Shown: positions 16,321 through 30,453 of the stretch, in pieces
Layout of the letters: every line of letters begins with the position of its first letter
How positions within the stretch are numbered: position 1 is the stretch's first letter
Source: Corynebacterium minutissimum
GTDB taxonomy: Bacteria > Actinomycetota > Actinomycetes > Mycobacteriales > Mycobacteriaceae
Assembly (NCBI RefSeq): GCF_000988205.1
Contig: NZ_LAYQ01000029.1
Coordinates: 1-49,801 of the forward strand
Length of the DNA: 49,801 bases
Direction of reading: 5' to 3'
The notes under the pieces: model-generated
Told to the model about the DNA's origin: nothing
The model's input: only the letters and a program-made list of their open reading frames with translations
The model's database searches: none
Made by a program: the position numbers and the translations under genes

Positions 16321-16992
16321 TTAAGAGATCATCGGCCACGCGGTGGAGACATCCGAGGCATCGCGCCCGCGGCCCTCCAGGTACTTCTTGAAGGATTCAC
16401 GGTCCTTGTACCATTCCACGGCCTGGTACTCCATGAGCTCGTTGGTATCCATCTGTGCTAGCTCGGGGAAGTGCTGGCGCACCTGCTTCCATGCCACGCG
16501 GGCGGCCGCGAGGGCGTCGGCAGTCGCCTCATGTGCGTTGCTCAACTCCACGCCGTAGTGTGCGGAAACCTCTCCCAAGGTGCGCTTGCCTTTGCGCCAC
16601 TTGTCTTTGACGCGGTCGATGACGAAAGGATCGAACACTGGGCCATTGACCGTGAAGTCCCCGGTCAGCGCGCGCAAGACGGAGAGATCGTAGGCAGCGT
16701 TGTAGACAATGAGCGTGAGTCCCTCGTCCCAGGCCTGATAGATGGAATCGACCGTCTCCTTGAGCACCTCCTCGTGGGGGCGACCTTCCGCGCGGGCCTT
16801 CTCAGTAGTGATGCCGTGAATCTTGGCGGCTTCCTCGGGGATCTCCACGCCGGGGTCGGCGAGCATTTCCCGCTTGTCTACTTCACGCCCGTCGATACGC
16901 ACCAGGGCAGAGGTGACGATGCGGGCTTCTTTGGGCTTTACGGAGGTGGTCTCGAGGTCGAAGGAGAGCATGCGGGTGGCGTCGAAGTTCAT
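16321..16992 (-). CDS. DnaQ-like 3'-5' exonuclease
   Basis: A DEDDh-type exonuclease domain: FDLETT gives D12 and E14, YNAAYDLSVL the third acid, and HEATADALAAA the H...D pair. The chosen start is the ATG at 16992 (MNFDATRM); the frame extends further upstream but without a recognisable domain. At 223 residues it is a stand-alone domain, not a PolC/DnaE fusion; it could serve in proofreading, repair or RNA trimming. It is divergent from ligA with a short shared upstream region. Confidence 0.85.
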   Translation of the reverse strand: MNFDATRMLSFDLETTSVKPKEARIVTSALVRIDGREVDKREMLADPGVEIPEEAAKIHGITTEKARAEGRPHEEVLKETVDSIYQAWDEGLTLIVYNAAYDLSVLRALTGDFTVNGPVFDPFVIDRVKDKWRKGKRTLGEVSAHYGVELSNAHEATADALAAARVAWKQVRQHFPELAQMDTNELMEYQAVEWYKDRESFKKYLEGRGRDASDVSTAWPMIS

Positions 16993-17105
16993 GGACAACA
17001 CTCTAGCGCCCGGCTCGGACACGCACTGTGGAAGTGCTGCAGAATGACGGACGAACTCTTGCAGAATGACCATCCGCAGGTCACAGGCTTGTCCAGAGTC
17101 CCCGC

Positions 17106-17111
17106 TACACT
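17106..17111 (+). promoter_or_regulatory. Candidate -10 element of ligA (leaderless)
   Basis: TACACT ends eight bases before the GTG start, and no ribosome binding site is present, so transcription would begin at or next to the start codon. Confidence 0.5.
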
Positions 17112-17116
17112 AGTGA

Positions 17117-19907
<2,791 letters not shown>

Positions 19908-19911
<4 letters not shown>

Positions 19912-20666
19912 AGATTGCGGCTTTGGACATGGATGGAACCGTTTACGTCAACGAAGACATAACTGAGGCCGTAAAGGAAGCCATCACCGCGTGGCGGGAC
20001 GCTGGCAATCTCGCCATCTCCGCGACGGGCAAGTCCATCGCCAATGCACGCAACACGCTCGAGCCATTCGGCGTGGAGCTGGATTATCACGTGCTCTACA
20101 ACGGCACTGTCATCACAGACGGCGATTACTCCATCCTCCACGAGGAGCACCTGCCCAGTGATATCGTCCAAGCCGTCATCGACCGTTTCACCGGGTTGCC
20201 GTTGAACATCTACCTCACTGGCTTGTCTGGAGCCGACCAGGTGGTGTGGGACGGTCTGGCTGGCCGGGAATCCTCGATGGTGGCGAATACGGAAGTGGTG
20301 GATCCGGGGGACGTCGCCAAGCGCAGCACCGTTCTCATGTCCCTGTGGATTCCGGGCGACACCGAGTTGCGCCGCGAAGTTGACGAGTGGGTCCGTGCGA
20401 ATTGTGCAGTCGAGTCATCCTTCAACTGCGACTTCTACGACATCATGCCGCCTGGGCATAACAAGGGCGAGGGCTTGACGCGGCTGCTTGGTCACCTCGG
20501 CCACGAAGAAGCTGAACTCTACACCTTCGGCGATAGCTTTAACGATCTATCGATGCACTCCATCGCCACCGAGTCCTTCACGTTCCCGGGAACGCAGATT
20601 ACCGACGAGGTGGACCACGTGGTTCCTGACGTCGCCGCGGGACTCAACGCATTGCTAACTAGGTGA
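19908..20666 (+). CDS. HAD-family hydrolase (Cof-like phosphatase), copy 2
   Basis: A 252-residue paralogue of the previous gene with the same layout: LDMDGT motif I, SATGKS motif II, the conserved ALEPFGVE-like RNTLEPFGVELDY, a DIMPPGHNKG lysine motif III and FGDSFNDLSM motif IV. The ATG at 19908 is used, in an ATGA overlap with copy 1. A TACACT hexamer just upstream might add an internal promoter. Its end overlaps the convergent ACT-domain gene by eight bases. Confidence 0.9.
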
Positions 20667-21318
20667 GGAAGGCGCCCAAGATAGCGCCCAAGTCACCCAA
20701 GTGCTCGACCTCGGAGGCAAGGTAGTCCGGTCCGCCGACGCGGCCCATGACGACGACATACTTCGTGCCCACGAGGGGAGCGGCAGCCAGCGCGGATTCG
20801 ATCAGCGTCCACGACTCAGGAATCCACGTGTCCTTCTCCGGATTGAGCACGCGCGCCGAGGTGATGTTGAGGTCGGTGGGGATCGAGCCGTCGTCGGCAG
20901 GCGCGGCGTCGGAGGCAGCAATGCGGCTGATCTTGTCGTCATTAGCAATGACGATGGCCCAATTGGAGGTCAGCGCCTTCGGGATTGCTGCACACACCTC
21001 CTTCATAGCGGCGGTGACGTTGCGTTGCGAAGCCACCTTAGCCAGCACGTGGATCTGCCCACGGCGGTCAACGCGTCCACTGAAGGGGCGGATGGAGTCA
21101 ACTTCTACGCCCTCCACGGTCTGTGCAGCGGTGATGATCTCATCAGCCATGGTGGACTGGGGGAGATCGAGGACGATGTCATCCATGACCGTGCCGTCCG
21201 GGAAATTCTCCACGATATCCACGGAACGAATATCGGCCTCGATGCTGCCCATCGCGTTGGCGAGGAGGCCAAGGCTGCCGGGAGTGTCAGGGAGTAGGAC
21301 ACGGACGAGATACGACAT
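20659..21318 (-). CDS. ACT-domain amino-acid-binding protein
   Basis: A 219-residue protein whose N-terminus (SYLVRVLLPDTPGSLGLLANAMGSI) is a clear ACT domain, followed by a second region resembling a degenerate sensor or catalytic domain (IRPFSGRVDRRGQIHVLAKVA). Such proteins bind small amino acids and control enzymes or transcripts, but neither ligand nor partner can be read here. It is divergent from gatC across about 210 bp that contain an imperfect palindrome GAATA-C-TATTC (21406-21416) and no other recognised element. Confidence 0.8.
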   Translation of the reverse strand: MSYLVRVLLPDTPGSLGLLANAMGSIEADIRSVDIVENFPDGTVMDDIVLDLPQSTMADEIITAAQTVEGVEVDSIRPFSGRVDRRGQIHVLAKVASQRNVTAAMKEVCAAIPKALTSNWAIVIANDDKISRIAASDAAPADDGSIPTDLNITSARVLNPEKDTWIPESWTLIESALAAAPLVGTKYVVVMGRVGGPDYLASEVEHLGDLGAILGAFLT

Positions 21319-21528
21319 ATCGTTCTTTCTGGGGGAAGATGACTAGGTAGGGAAATCGCTGATGCGAATAGTTTGTACAACTTGATCGATGGTACCCAAC
21401 GTATCGAATACTATTCAATAGCTTCAGTGGTGTGTAGGGGGAGGAGTGGTGGTGGCGTGGCACCAGCCGTGCAGTACCATGGGTGCTTAGCTATCAACCG
21501 TCTCAATGAATAAAAGGATGGAGTTCGC

Positions 21529-21831
21529 GTGTCTGATATTTCGCGTGACGAGGTCGCGCACCTGGCAAAGCTGTCGCGATTGGCCCTGAGCGAGGAAGAA
21601 CTAAAACAGTTCGCCGCGCAGATCGACGAGATCGTGGACTCGGTGTCCGCGGTTGGCAAGGTCGAGGCTGAAGGTGTGGAGCCGATGTCGCACCCGCACT
21701 CCGTTAACGCCCCGATGCGTGAGGATGTCATCGTGCGCACCCTCACCGCTGAGCAGGCTCTGGATCAGGCGCCCGCGACCGAGGATGACCGCTTCATGGT
21801 TCCGCAGATTCTGGGTGGAGGAGACGAATAA
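21529..21831 (+). CDS. Aspartyl/glutamyl-tRNA amidotransferase subunit C
   Basis: The small GatC subunit (100 residues) that holds GatA and GatB together in the enzyme converting mischarged Glu-tRNAGln (or Asp-tRNAAsn) to the correct form. The family pattern is complete: [21 protein letters not shown] at the N-terminus and the C-terminal DRFMVPQIL. The GTG start has AAAGGATGGAG upstream. Only two bases separate it from gatA. Confidence 0.95.
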   Translation: MSDISRDEVAHLAKLSRLALSEEELKQFAAQIDEIVDSVSAVGKVEAEGVEPMSHPHSVNAPMREDVIVRTLTAEQALDQAPATEDDRFMVPQILGGGDE

Positions 21832-21833
21832 GA

Positions 21834-23317
21834 ATGGCACAATTCATTGCGCCCACCGAGGGCATTACCGCACTGACCGCCGCCGAGCTGGCTGAGAAGA
21901 TTCACTCCCGCGAGCTCACCTCTCGCGAAGTAACTCAGGCCTTCCTGGACCGCATCGCGGAGACTGATGGTGAACTCAACGCCTTCCTGCACGTTGGTGC
22001 TGAGGAAGCACTGGCGGCTGCCGACGCTGTCGATAAGTCCCTCGACGCTGGCGAAGCGCCCGCTTCCGCTTTGGCCGGTGTGCCGCTGGCGCTCAAGGAC
22101 CTGCTGGTGACTACCGACGCCCCGACGACCGCCGCCTCCAAGATGCTGGAAGGCTGGGTCTCGCCCTATGACGCCACGCTGGTGACCAAGCTGCGCGAGG
22201 CCGGTATCCCGATCCTGGGTAAGACGAACCTCGATGAGTTCGCGATGGGCTCCTCCAACGAGAACTCCGCCTACGGTCCGGCCCACAATCCGTATGACAC
22301 CGAGCGCACCCCGGGCGGCTCCGGTGGTGGTACCGCGGCAGCCCTTGCTTCTGGTCAGGCACCGCTGGGCATCGGTACCGACACCGGTGGTTCTATTCGC
22401 CAGCCGGCCGCACTGACCAACACCGTGGGCGTAAAGCCGACCTATGGCACGGTGTCTCGCTACGGCCTCATCGCCGCTGCAAGCTCCCTGGACCAGGCTG
22501 GTCCGACTGCCCGCACGGTTTTGGATACCGCACTGCTGCACGAAATCATTGCTGGTCACGACTCCTTCGACGCCACCTCCGTGGACAAGCCGGTTGCGCC
22601 GGTAGTCGCCGCTGCCAAGGAGGGCGCTAATGGCGATCTGTCCGGCGTCAAGGTTGGCCTGATCAAGCAATTCGAGCGCGATGGCTGGCAGCCGGGTGTG
22701 ATGGAGGCCTACCACGCAGCCGTTGAGCAGCTAAAGTCTCAGGCGCAGAGATCGTTGAGGTCGACTGCCCGCACTTCGATGACGCTCTCGCTGCCTACTA
22801 CCTCATCATGCCGTGTGAGGTCTCCTCCAACCTGGCCCGCTTCGACGGCATGCGCTACGGCCTGCGCGTGGGTGATGATGGAACCCACTCTGCGGAAGAG
22901 GTCATGTCCCTGTCCCGCGCGGCTGGCTTCGGCCCCGAGGTCAAGCGCCGCATCATGCTGGGTACCTACGCCCTGTCCGTCGGCTACTATGACGCCTACT
23001 ACCTCCAAGCGCAGCGTGTTCGCACCCTCATTGCACAGGACTTCGAGCGTGCCTTCGAGCAGGTCGATGTCCTCGTTTCTCCGACCACCCCGACCACAGC
23101 CTTCAAGCTGGGCGAGAAGGTCGAGGACCCGATGGAGATGTACAACTTCGACCTGTGCACCCTGCCGTTGAACCTCGCCGGCGTGTGCGGCATGTCCGTT
23201 CCTTCCGGAATGGCATCCGACACCAACTTGCCCACCGGCCTGCAGATCATGGCACCGGCATTTAAGGATGACCGCCTGTACAAGGTCGGCGCCGCCTACG
23301 AAGCAGGGCGCAAGTAG
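21834..23317 (+). CDS. Glutamyl-tRNA amidotransferase subunit A, frame broken by one missing base
   Basis: The amidase subunit that releases ammonia from glutamine for transamidation. The amidase-signature triad is present: K88 (LALKDLL), cis-Ser S163 (GGSGGGTAA) and nucleophile S187 ([12 protein letters not shown]). The frame is good to about 22738 (EQLKS), then shifts; the true continuation, [20 protein letters not shown], is in another frame and runs to 23317. One base added in AAGTCTC|AGGCGC restores a protein of about 494 residues. Since gatA is required for Gln-tRNA formation in bacteria without GlnRS, a sequence error is the likely cause. Confidence 0.93.
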
Positions 23318-23390
23318 TAGACACACTTCGGGCCAGCCCGTAGTGCGCATGAGCCGGGGTCTTTCACTGACGTGGGAGGCCGCCGGCCTT

Positions 23391-23539
23391 CGTCGTTTTA
23401 TCCGACGGTGTGTGTTCATTGGTTCGTAGTCTTTCTCTTTTCCTTTCAGTTTCCTTGGTCGGGTTTCGTCGTTTGAAACGACGAGTCTGGGTTCAGCCTC
23501 CGCGGAGTGTGTCTGAGTTCTTCGTCGTCTGGAACGACG
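23391..23539. repeat. Three related CGTCG hairpins between gatA and the HNH gene
   Basis: Three stem-loops share the same arm: CGTCG-7 nt-CGACG at 23391-23407, a perfect 9-bp stem (TCGTCGTTT-G-AAACGACGA) at 23466-23484, and CGTCGT-5 nt-ACGACG at 23523-23539. A GC-rich palindrome (AGGCC-GCC-GGCCT) lies just before the first. They could be terminators for the convergent genes, but none has a T-tract of note, and the repeated arm is unusual. Confidence 0.6.
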
Positions 23540-23543
23540 GGGT

Positions 23544-24835
23544 TTAGAAGGGGATGTCGTCGGTGCCGGCATCAGCGTCGGTCTTGCTCTCATCCTTGGC
23601 TTCGGCTTCGGCTTCTGCTTTGGCTTTGGCTTTGGCTTGTTGTTGTGCGTAGTCGTCGAGTTCTTGTTTTAAGTGTTGGGCTTCTTCGCGTACGCGTTTT
23701 CTGGTGGCGGTGATGTGTTGGGCTACTGTTTGTGCCCACCGTTTCTGTTTTGGTGCTAGCGGCCCGTCAGCTTCGGTAATAGTCCAAGTACCGTCTTCAT
23801 ATAGCCAGATGACATCCCCGCTATACGGGTCCAGCAGGTATTTGAGGCTGCCATCGGTTTTCATGTTGTGATGCCCCTGGCATAAACACGCCAGGTTCTT
23901 CGGATGGGTGGGCCCGCCTTCAGCCCAGTTATGCCGGTGATCCAACTGGCTAAGGAAAGCTGGTTTGCCACAGCCGCCAACCCGGCAGGTACCGTCACGG
24001 CCTTCGACATGTTTGCGCATGATGACTCCTGGTTGGTAGCCGTCTGCTTCAGCGACCTCACCGGTTAAATCCCGGGTCTTATCATGCGGCATCGGCTTAG
24101 CCCGCCAGCCGAAGCCTTCAATAAAGGTTGGTGCATCCTCAATGTCGCAGGCTTGGTAGGTGTGTAACACCACGGTAGCTGGTGGCTTAATCTCACCGGA
24201 GAGCAGTTTTATGACTGCCTCCGGGATGGTGATGTCTTCCTTGGCGGCGGTGTGGTGGATGAAGGCGTCGAGTTTAATGCCGGTGTCTTCATCACAGTGC
24301 AGCTCCAACCAGGCTGAGGTGCCGTTAGAAGAAAACCGGTACGTATTTTTAGGGCGGGTGTCCTGGTAGGCGATGGAGTTATCGAGGGTTTTGCAGATGT
24401 CGCGGACTTTGCGCCTGATTTGACTGCGTGTGGGAAAAGCCTGATTGGGTTTGGTTGGGGTGAAGAAGTCAGCCAGGAGGGTATCGATGAAGTCTAGGGT
24501 TTCATCTGTTAAGGCTGTCAGTGCTGACATGGGTTGATCAATAGCAATAAGGGACTCGATGTCGAGCAGGCAGTGGGTGTCTTGTATGGCTTTGACTTTC
24601 GGCAGGCTATCTAGGCGGTGGATAGCACGCAGGCCGGACTTGATGTGGCCTTCGGGCAGTGACCAGGCAGCAACTAGGGATAGTGCGGTGGTGTTGATAT
24701 CAGCCTGCAGGCCGGGCATAGCCCCGACCAGGTGTCATAGGCAGCTCGTCGTGTTTTGGCGCGGGCTATGGCGTGTGGGTTATTCGGGTTAGTAGTCGAG
24801 AAGAAAAAGGTTGGTGGGCGTGTGGCAGTGGTCAT
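23544..24835 (-). CDS. DUF222/HNH endonuclease (13E12 repeat family), frame broken by one missing base
   Basis: A DUF222 helical domain followed by an HNH nuclease. The HNH centre is CRVGGCGKPAFLSQLDHRHNWAEGG region with a later CLCQGHH, the zinc-and-histidine pattern of the family; the C-terminus is a helical A/K/E-rich tail ending DDIPF. The N-terminus MTTATRPPTFFF (ATG at 24835, GGGGGAG upstream) runs to YDTWSG and then leaves frame; the rest starts AMPGLQADINTT. One base added to the C4 run at 24722-24725 (plus strand) joins them into about 430 residues. These genes are common, mobile-looking and of unknown role in actinobacteria. Confidence 0.85.
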
Positions 24836-24862
24836 GGGTATCTCCCCCGAGATAAACATGTA

Positions 24863-24880
24863 TTAGAAGAAGTGTTCTAA
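24863..24880. promoter_or_regulatory. Inverted repeat upstream of the HNH gene
   Basis: TTAGAA, six bases, then TTCTAA. It lies about 30 bp upstream of the HNH start in the 306-bp region shared with dapB. The rest of that region holds a TAGACT hexamer (about 25094-25099) that could be the -10 of dapB, and otherwise nothing I recognise. Confidence 0.4.
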
Positions 24881-25142
24881 CCATGATTCTAGTGCCACAC
24901 ACCCCGTATAGCCATAGCCTGCGTTAAATTCGTGTCAAGTCGTTACTATAAACGGGGGTAGCCACCCCACATTAGCCAGCACGTTCGATACATTCCAGTT
25001 GAAGGGTGCTGCTTACGGACGTAGCGAAGACAAGGAAAAGTACGGATCTGAGGCAGCCGAATGAGCCCTGTCTGAATCCCTGGCAGTGTCAGGGATAGAC
25101 TGGGCACAGTTAACCGCACGAACACGTATGAAGGGATTGTGA

Positions 25143-25888
<746 letters not shown>

Positions 25889-25889
<1 letters not shown>

Positions 25890-26638
25890 TGGCAAAGGTT
25901 TCCGAGCTTGATGTTCAGCTCATCGCAGCTACGGCTTTTCACCCGCCGCATGGGGTGGACTGGGAGGTTGATGAGGGGGCGTCGGCAAGCGAGGCCCTCG
26001 TGGAATTTGCTGGGCGCGCTTGTTACGAGTCTTTCGACAAACCGAATCCCCGTACAGCGTCGAACCAGGCCTACCTGCACCACATCTTGGAGGTGGGCCA
26101 TGATGCTTTGCTGGAGCATGCCACGGCGACGCTCTACATCAGAGGTCTGTCGCGTTCGGCTACGCACGAGCTTGTGCGTCATCGTCATTTCTCCTTCTCA
26201 CAGCTTTCTCAGCGCTTCGTCCACTCCGAGGAAACCGAGGTAGTGCTTCCCAAACTCATTGCGGAGGACGAACAACTCACGCGGCTTACGCTGCAGGCTG
26301 CTGATGAAGCGCGATTTGTTTACGAGGAGCTTCTTGACGCCCTCGAAGCAAAACTAGAGGAAGAACCAAACGCACTACTGCGCAAGAAGCAGGCGCGGCA
26401 GGCAGCGCGCGCCGTATTGCCCAATCTCACAGAGTCGCGCATCGTCGTGACTGGAAACTACCGTGCATGGCGCCACTTTATCGGGGCGCGGGCCACGGAA
26501 CAGGCCGATACGGAGATGCGCCAACTTGCCGTAACATGCCTGAAGCTGTTGCGGGATCAGTCGCCGGTGCTTTTCGACGATTTCCATATCACCACCCTGT
26601 CTGACGGCACCGAAATGGCCTCAAGCCCCTACGCTTAA
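25889..26638 (+). CDS. Flavin-dependent thymidylate synthase ThyX
   Basis: Makes dTMP from dUMP with methylenetetrahydrofolate, FAD and NADPH. The ThyX signature begins at R97-H-R99 (RHRHFSFSQLSQRF); the NYRAWRHFIGARAT segment towards the C-terminus is also characteristic. It is 249 residues, normal for the family. Translationally coupled to dapB. Confidence 0.97.
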
Positions 26639-26682
26639 AAAGTCGACAGGAGACTCGCGCGCAACCCCGATGCGACTAATAA

Positions 26683-27618
<936 letters not shown>

Positions 27619-27620
27619 GA

Positions 27621-29693
27621 ATGACTGAATCCCGTAACCGTTCCCGCAAGGTAACCCGCAAGGCGGGTCCGCCTTCGGAGACTGAGACCGCCTCGAATGA
27701 GGCGGCTTCGCCGGTTTTCCAAGCGCCGAATGAATCGGCCGCTTCCGGCGCAGCGTCGAATGAGTCTGGAAACTCTGATGACGGCAACCGTCGCTCCCGC
27801 TCCCGTGGTTCCCGCGGCGGGCGAGGCCGTGGCCGTGGTGGAAACAACAACCACAACAACGGAAATAACAACAATGGCGGGCGCAATAACAACCGCAACC
27901 GCAACAACAACCGCGGGCGCCGCAATGTTCCTAAGTCCATGCAAGGCGCTGATCTGACGAAGCGTCTGCCGGAACCGCCGAAGCAGCAGAAGGACTCTCT
28001 GCGTATTTATGCCTTGGGCGGTATTTCTGAGATCGGTCGTAACATGACCGTCTTCGAGTACCAGGACGAGATGCTCATCATCGACTGTGGCGTGCTCTTC
28101 CCGTCCTCCGGTGAGCCTGGCGTTGACCTGATCCTGCCGGACTTTGGTCCGATCGAGAAGAAGATTCACAAGGTCAAGGCTCTCGTCGTAACTCACGCTC
28201 ACGAGGACCACATTGGTGCCATCCCGTGGCTGCTGAAGCTGCGCCCGGATATCCCGATTGTGGCTTCGCGCTTCACCATCGCGCTTATCGCGGCCAAGTG
28301 TAAGGAGCACCGTCAGAAGCCGAAGTTCGTCGAGGTCAACGAGAAGTCCGATGTGAACTACGGTCCGTTCCGCTGCCGCTTCTGGGCAGTGAACCACTCG
28401 GTTCCGGATGCACTCGGCGTCATGCTGGGCACCCCGGCCGGCAATATCATTCACACCGGTGACATCAAGCTGGACCAGACCCCGCTGGATAACCGCCCGA
28501 CGGACCTGCCGGCCCTGTCGCGTTACGGCGATGAGGGCGTGGACCTCATGCTGTGTGACTCCACCAACGCCAACATCCCGGGAGTGTCCGCCTCGGAGGG
28601 TGACATTCCGGCCACCTTCAAGCGCTTGGTGTCTGGAGCTAAGCAGCGCGTGATCATCGCCTCCTTCGCATCCAACGTCTACCGCGTGCAGGCGGCTATC
28701 GACGCCGCCGTGGCCGCCGGCCGCAAGGTTGCCTTCAACGGCCGATCCATGATGCGCAACATGGAAATCGCGGAGAAGATGGGCTTCCTTAAGGTCCCGC
28801 GTGGCACCATCATCCCGATTGATGAGGCGGCCAAGATGGCTCCGCACAAGGTGTTGCTCATCACCACCGGTACCCAGGGTGAGCCGATGGCGGCGCTGTC
28901 CCGCATGGCTCGCCGCGAGCACCGTCAGATCACGGTCCGCGATGGTGACCTCATCATCTTCTCTTCCTCCCTGATCCCAGGAAATGAGGAGGCCGTGTTC
29001 GGCGTTATCAACATGCTTTCCCAGATTGGAGCTGAGGTTGTTACCAACAAGGAAGCTAAGGTTCACGCCTCCGGTCACGGCTATGGCGGAGAGCTGCTCT
29101 TCCTCTACAACGCAGCTCGCCCGAAGAACGCCATGCCGGTGCACGGCGAGTGGCGTCACCTCCGCGCGAACAAGGAGTTGGCTATTTCCACCGGTGTGGC
29201 CCGCGATCGCGTGGTCTTGGCTCAGAACGGCGTTGTCGTTGATCTGCGCAATGGCCGCGCCGAGGTCGTCGGCCAGATCCCGGTGGGTAACCTCTACGTC
29301 GATGGCGTGTCGATGGGTGATGTCGATGCCGACACCCTCGCCGACCGCACCAACCTGGGTGCTGGCGGCGTTGTCTCCATCACCTGTGTCATCGATAACC
29401 GCACCTCCCGTCTGCTCGAGCATCCGACGGTATCCACGACGGGCTTCTCCGACGATGACCGCGGAATCGTGCCTGAGGTGGCTGAGATGGTGGAGAACAC
29501 CATGAATGATCTCGCCGCCGAAGGTGAGAACGATACCTACCGCATGGTGCAGAAGCTGCGCCGTAAGGTCTCGAAGCTCATGGATTCCAAGTACAAGCGC
29601 GAGCCGGTCATTCTGCCGACCATCGTGCCGACGAACTCGGATGTCCTTATGCCTGACGACGACGAAGTTCACGCTTCCCGCGAATCGCTATAG
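27621..29693 (+). CDS. Ribonuclease J
   Basis: A metallo-beta-lactamase/beta-CASP ribonuclease with 5'-3' exo- and endonuclease activity in rRNA maturation and mRNA decay. The zinc motif HAHEDH is at 192-197, followed by the expected HTGDIKLD and the beta-CASP SGHGYGGEL region. The first 110 residues are a basic, disordered extension rich in R, G and N (RGSRGGRGRGRGG and runs of Asn), typical of actinobacterial RNase J and probably an RNA-binding tail. It follows dapA so closely that they must share a transcript. Confidence 0.95.
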   Translation: MTESRNRSRKVTRKAGPPSETETASNEAASPVFQAPNESAASGAASNESGNSDDGNRRSRSRGSRGGRGRGRGGNNNHNNGNNNNGGRNNNRNRNNNRGRRNVPKSMQGADLTKRLPEPPKQQKDSLRIYALGGISEIGRNMTVFEYQDEMLIIDCGVLFPSSGEPGVDLILPDFGPIEKKIHKVKALVVTHAHEDHIGAIPWLLKLRPDIPIVASRFTIALIAAKCKEHRQKPKFVEVNEKSDVNYGPFRCRFWAVNHSVPDALGVMLGTPAGNIIHTGDIKLDQTPLDNRPTDLPALSRYGDEGVDLMLCDSTNANIPGVSASEGDIPATFKRLVSGAKQRVIIASFASNVYRVQAAIDAAVAAGRKVAFNGRSMMRNMEIAEKMGFLKVPRGTIIPIDEAAKMAPHKVLLITTGTQGEPMAALSRMARREHRQITVRDGDLIIFSSSLIPGNEEAVFGVINMLSQIGAEVVTNKEAKVHASGHGYGGELLFLYNAARPKNAMPVHGEWRHLRANKELAISTGVARDRVVLAQNGVVVDLRNGRAEVVGQIPVGNLYVDGVSMGDVDADTLADRTNLGAGGVVSITCVIDNRTSRLLEHPTVSTTGFSDDDRGIVPEVAEMVENTMNDLAAEGENDTYRMVQKLRRKVSKLMDSKYKREPVILPTIVPTNSDVLMPDDDEVHASRESL

Positions 29694-29708
29694 CGTCACG
29701 GGTTTTCA

Positions 29709-29749
29709 GCGCCCCAGCGTTCCTACCGACCGTAGGTATGCTGGGGCGC
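29709..29749 (+). promoter_or_regulatory. Long hairpin ending at a start codon
   Basis: GCGCCCCAGC and GCTGGGGCGC form a perfect 10-bp stem, with a second inner stem CTAC/GTAG. The right arm ends at the base before the ATG at 29750. It may be the rnj terminator, although no T-run follows. The arm also contains TATGCT (29737-29742), a possible -10 for leaderless transcription of the next gene. Confidence 0.6.
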
Positions 29750-30376
29750 ATGTCGTTTTCTTCCGCAGAGCGCACCAAGATGGTGGCGTTATTCCATGAA
29801 CTAGGCCCTGATGCCCCAACGTTGTGCGAAGGGTGGACGGCCCGCGACCTCGTGGCGCATCTCTGGATCCGCGAGAATCGCCCAGATGCCGCCATTGGCT
29901 TCTTCGTCCCAGCGCTGTCGTCCCATGCGGATAGCGTCATGACGGAAGTTCGTGCGCGAGAATTTGAGGAACTGGTGGACGCCTGGGGTAGGGGAGCAGG
30001 CAGGCTAAACCCGGCACGCTATATCGATTCAATACTTAACACTGCAGAACACTTTGTGCATCATGAAGATCTGCGCCGCGCCAATGGTCATACTGAACCG
30101 CGTGATTTCTCGGAAGCGGTGCAGAAGGAGTTGCTCACGCCGCTGAAGGTGCTGGGGCTTAGGCTGTTGGCGAACTCTCGCCTTCCAATCGTTCTGGAGC
30201 CGGCTGGATTTGCGCCACTCGTCGTGGCGGATAAACATCGTGTGGCAGCGAAGGGGGACAATGTGGTGCGGGTCCGTGGGGCAGTTTCCGAGTTGCTCCT
30301 ATGGGCGTTCGGCCGCGAGGCGGCTCACGTCGAGATTGACGGGGATTCATCCGCCGTCGCCTGGTCAAGCTTGTAG
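29750..30376 (+). CDS. Maleylpyruvate isomerase-like metal-binding protein (TIGR03085 type)
   Basis: A protein of 208 residues of the DinB/mycothiol-dependent isomerase-like superfamily. It shows the early LCEGWTARDLVAHLW motif, and later a histidine cluster (AEHFVHHEDLRRA) that would hold the metal with the first histidine. The C-terminal RGAVSELLLWAFGREAA segment is typical of this actinobacterial group. The reaction is unknown; relatives use mycothiol. I use the ATG at 29750 (MSFSSAERTK) rather than 29738, which lies inside the hairpin. Confidence 0.8.
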   Translation: MSFSSAERTKMVALFHELGPDAPTLCEGWTARDLVAHLWIRENRPDAAIGFFVPALSSHADSVMTEVRAREFEELVDAWGRGAGRLNPARYIDSILNTAEHFVHHEDLRRANGHTEPRDFSEAVQKELLTPLKVLGLRLLANSRLPIVLEPAGFAPLVVADKHRVAAKGDNVVRVRGAVSELLLWAFGREAAHVEIDGDSSAVAWSSL

Positions 30377-30453
30377 GCTGAACTGTCCAAATTCTTCAGC
30401 GTACGCGTGTGGCGCATGTTGTTAATGGTGTGTTTGCTACTAAAGTGGCAGGC

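Noticed and set aside
23580..23640. Simple repeat in the end of the HNH gene
   Set aside because: The repeating GCTTCG-like units encode an A/K/E helical tail; this is low-complexity coding sequence, not a separate repeat element or CRISPR.
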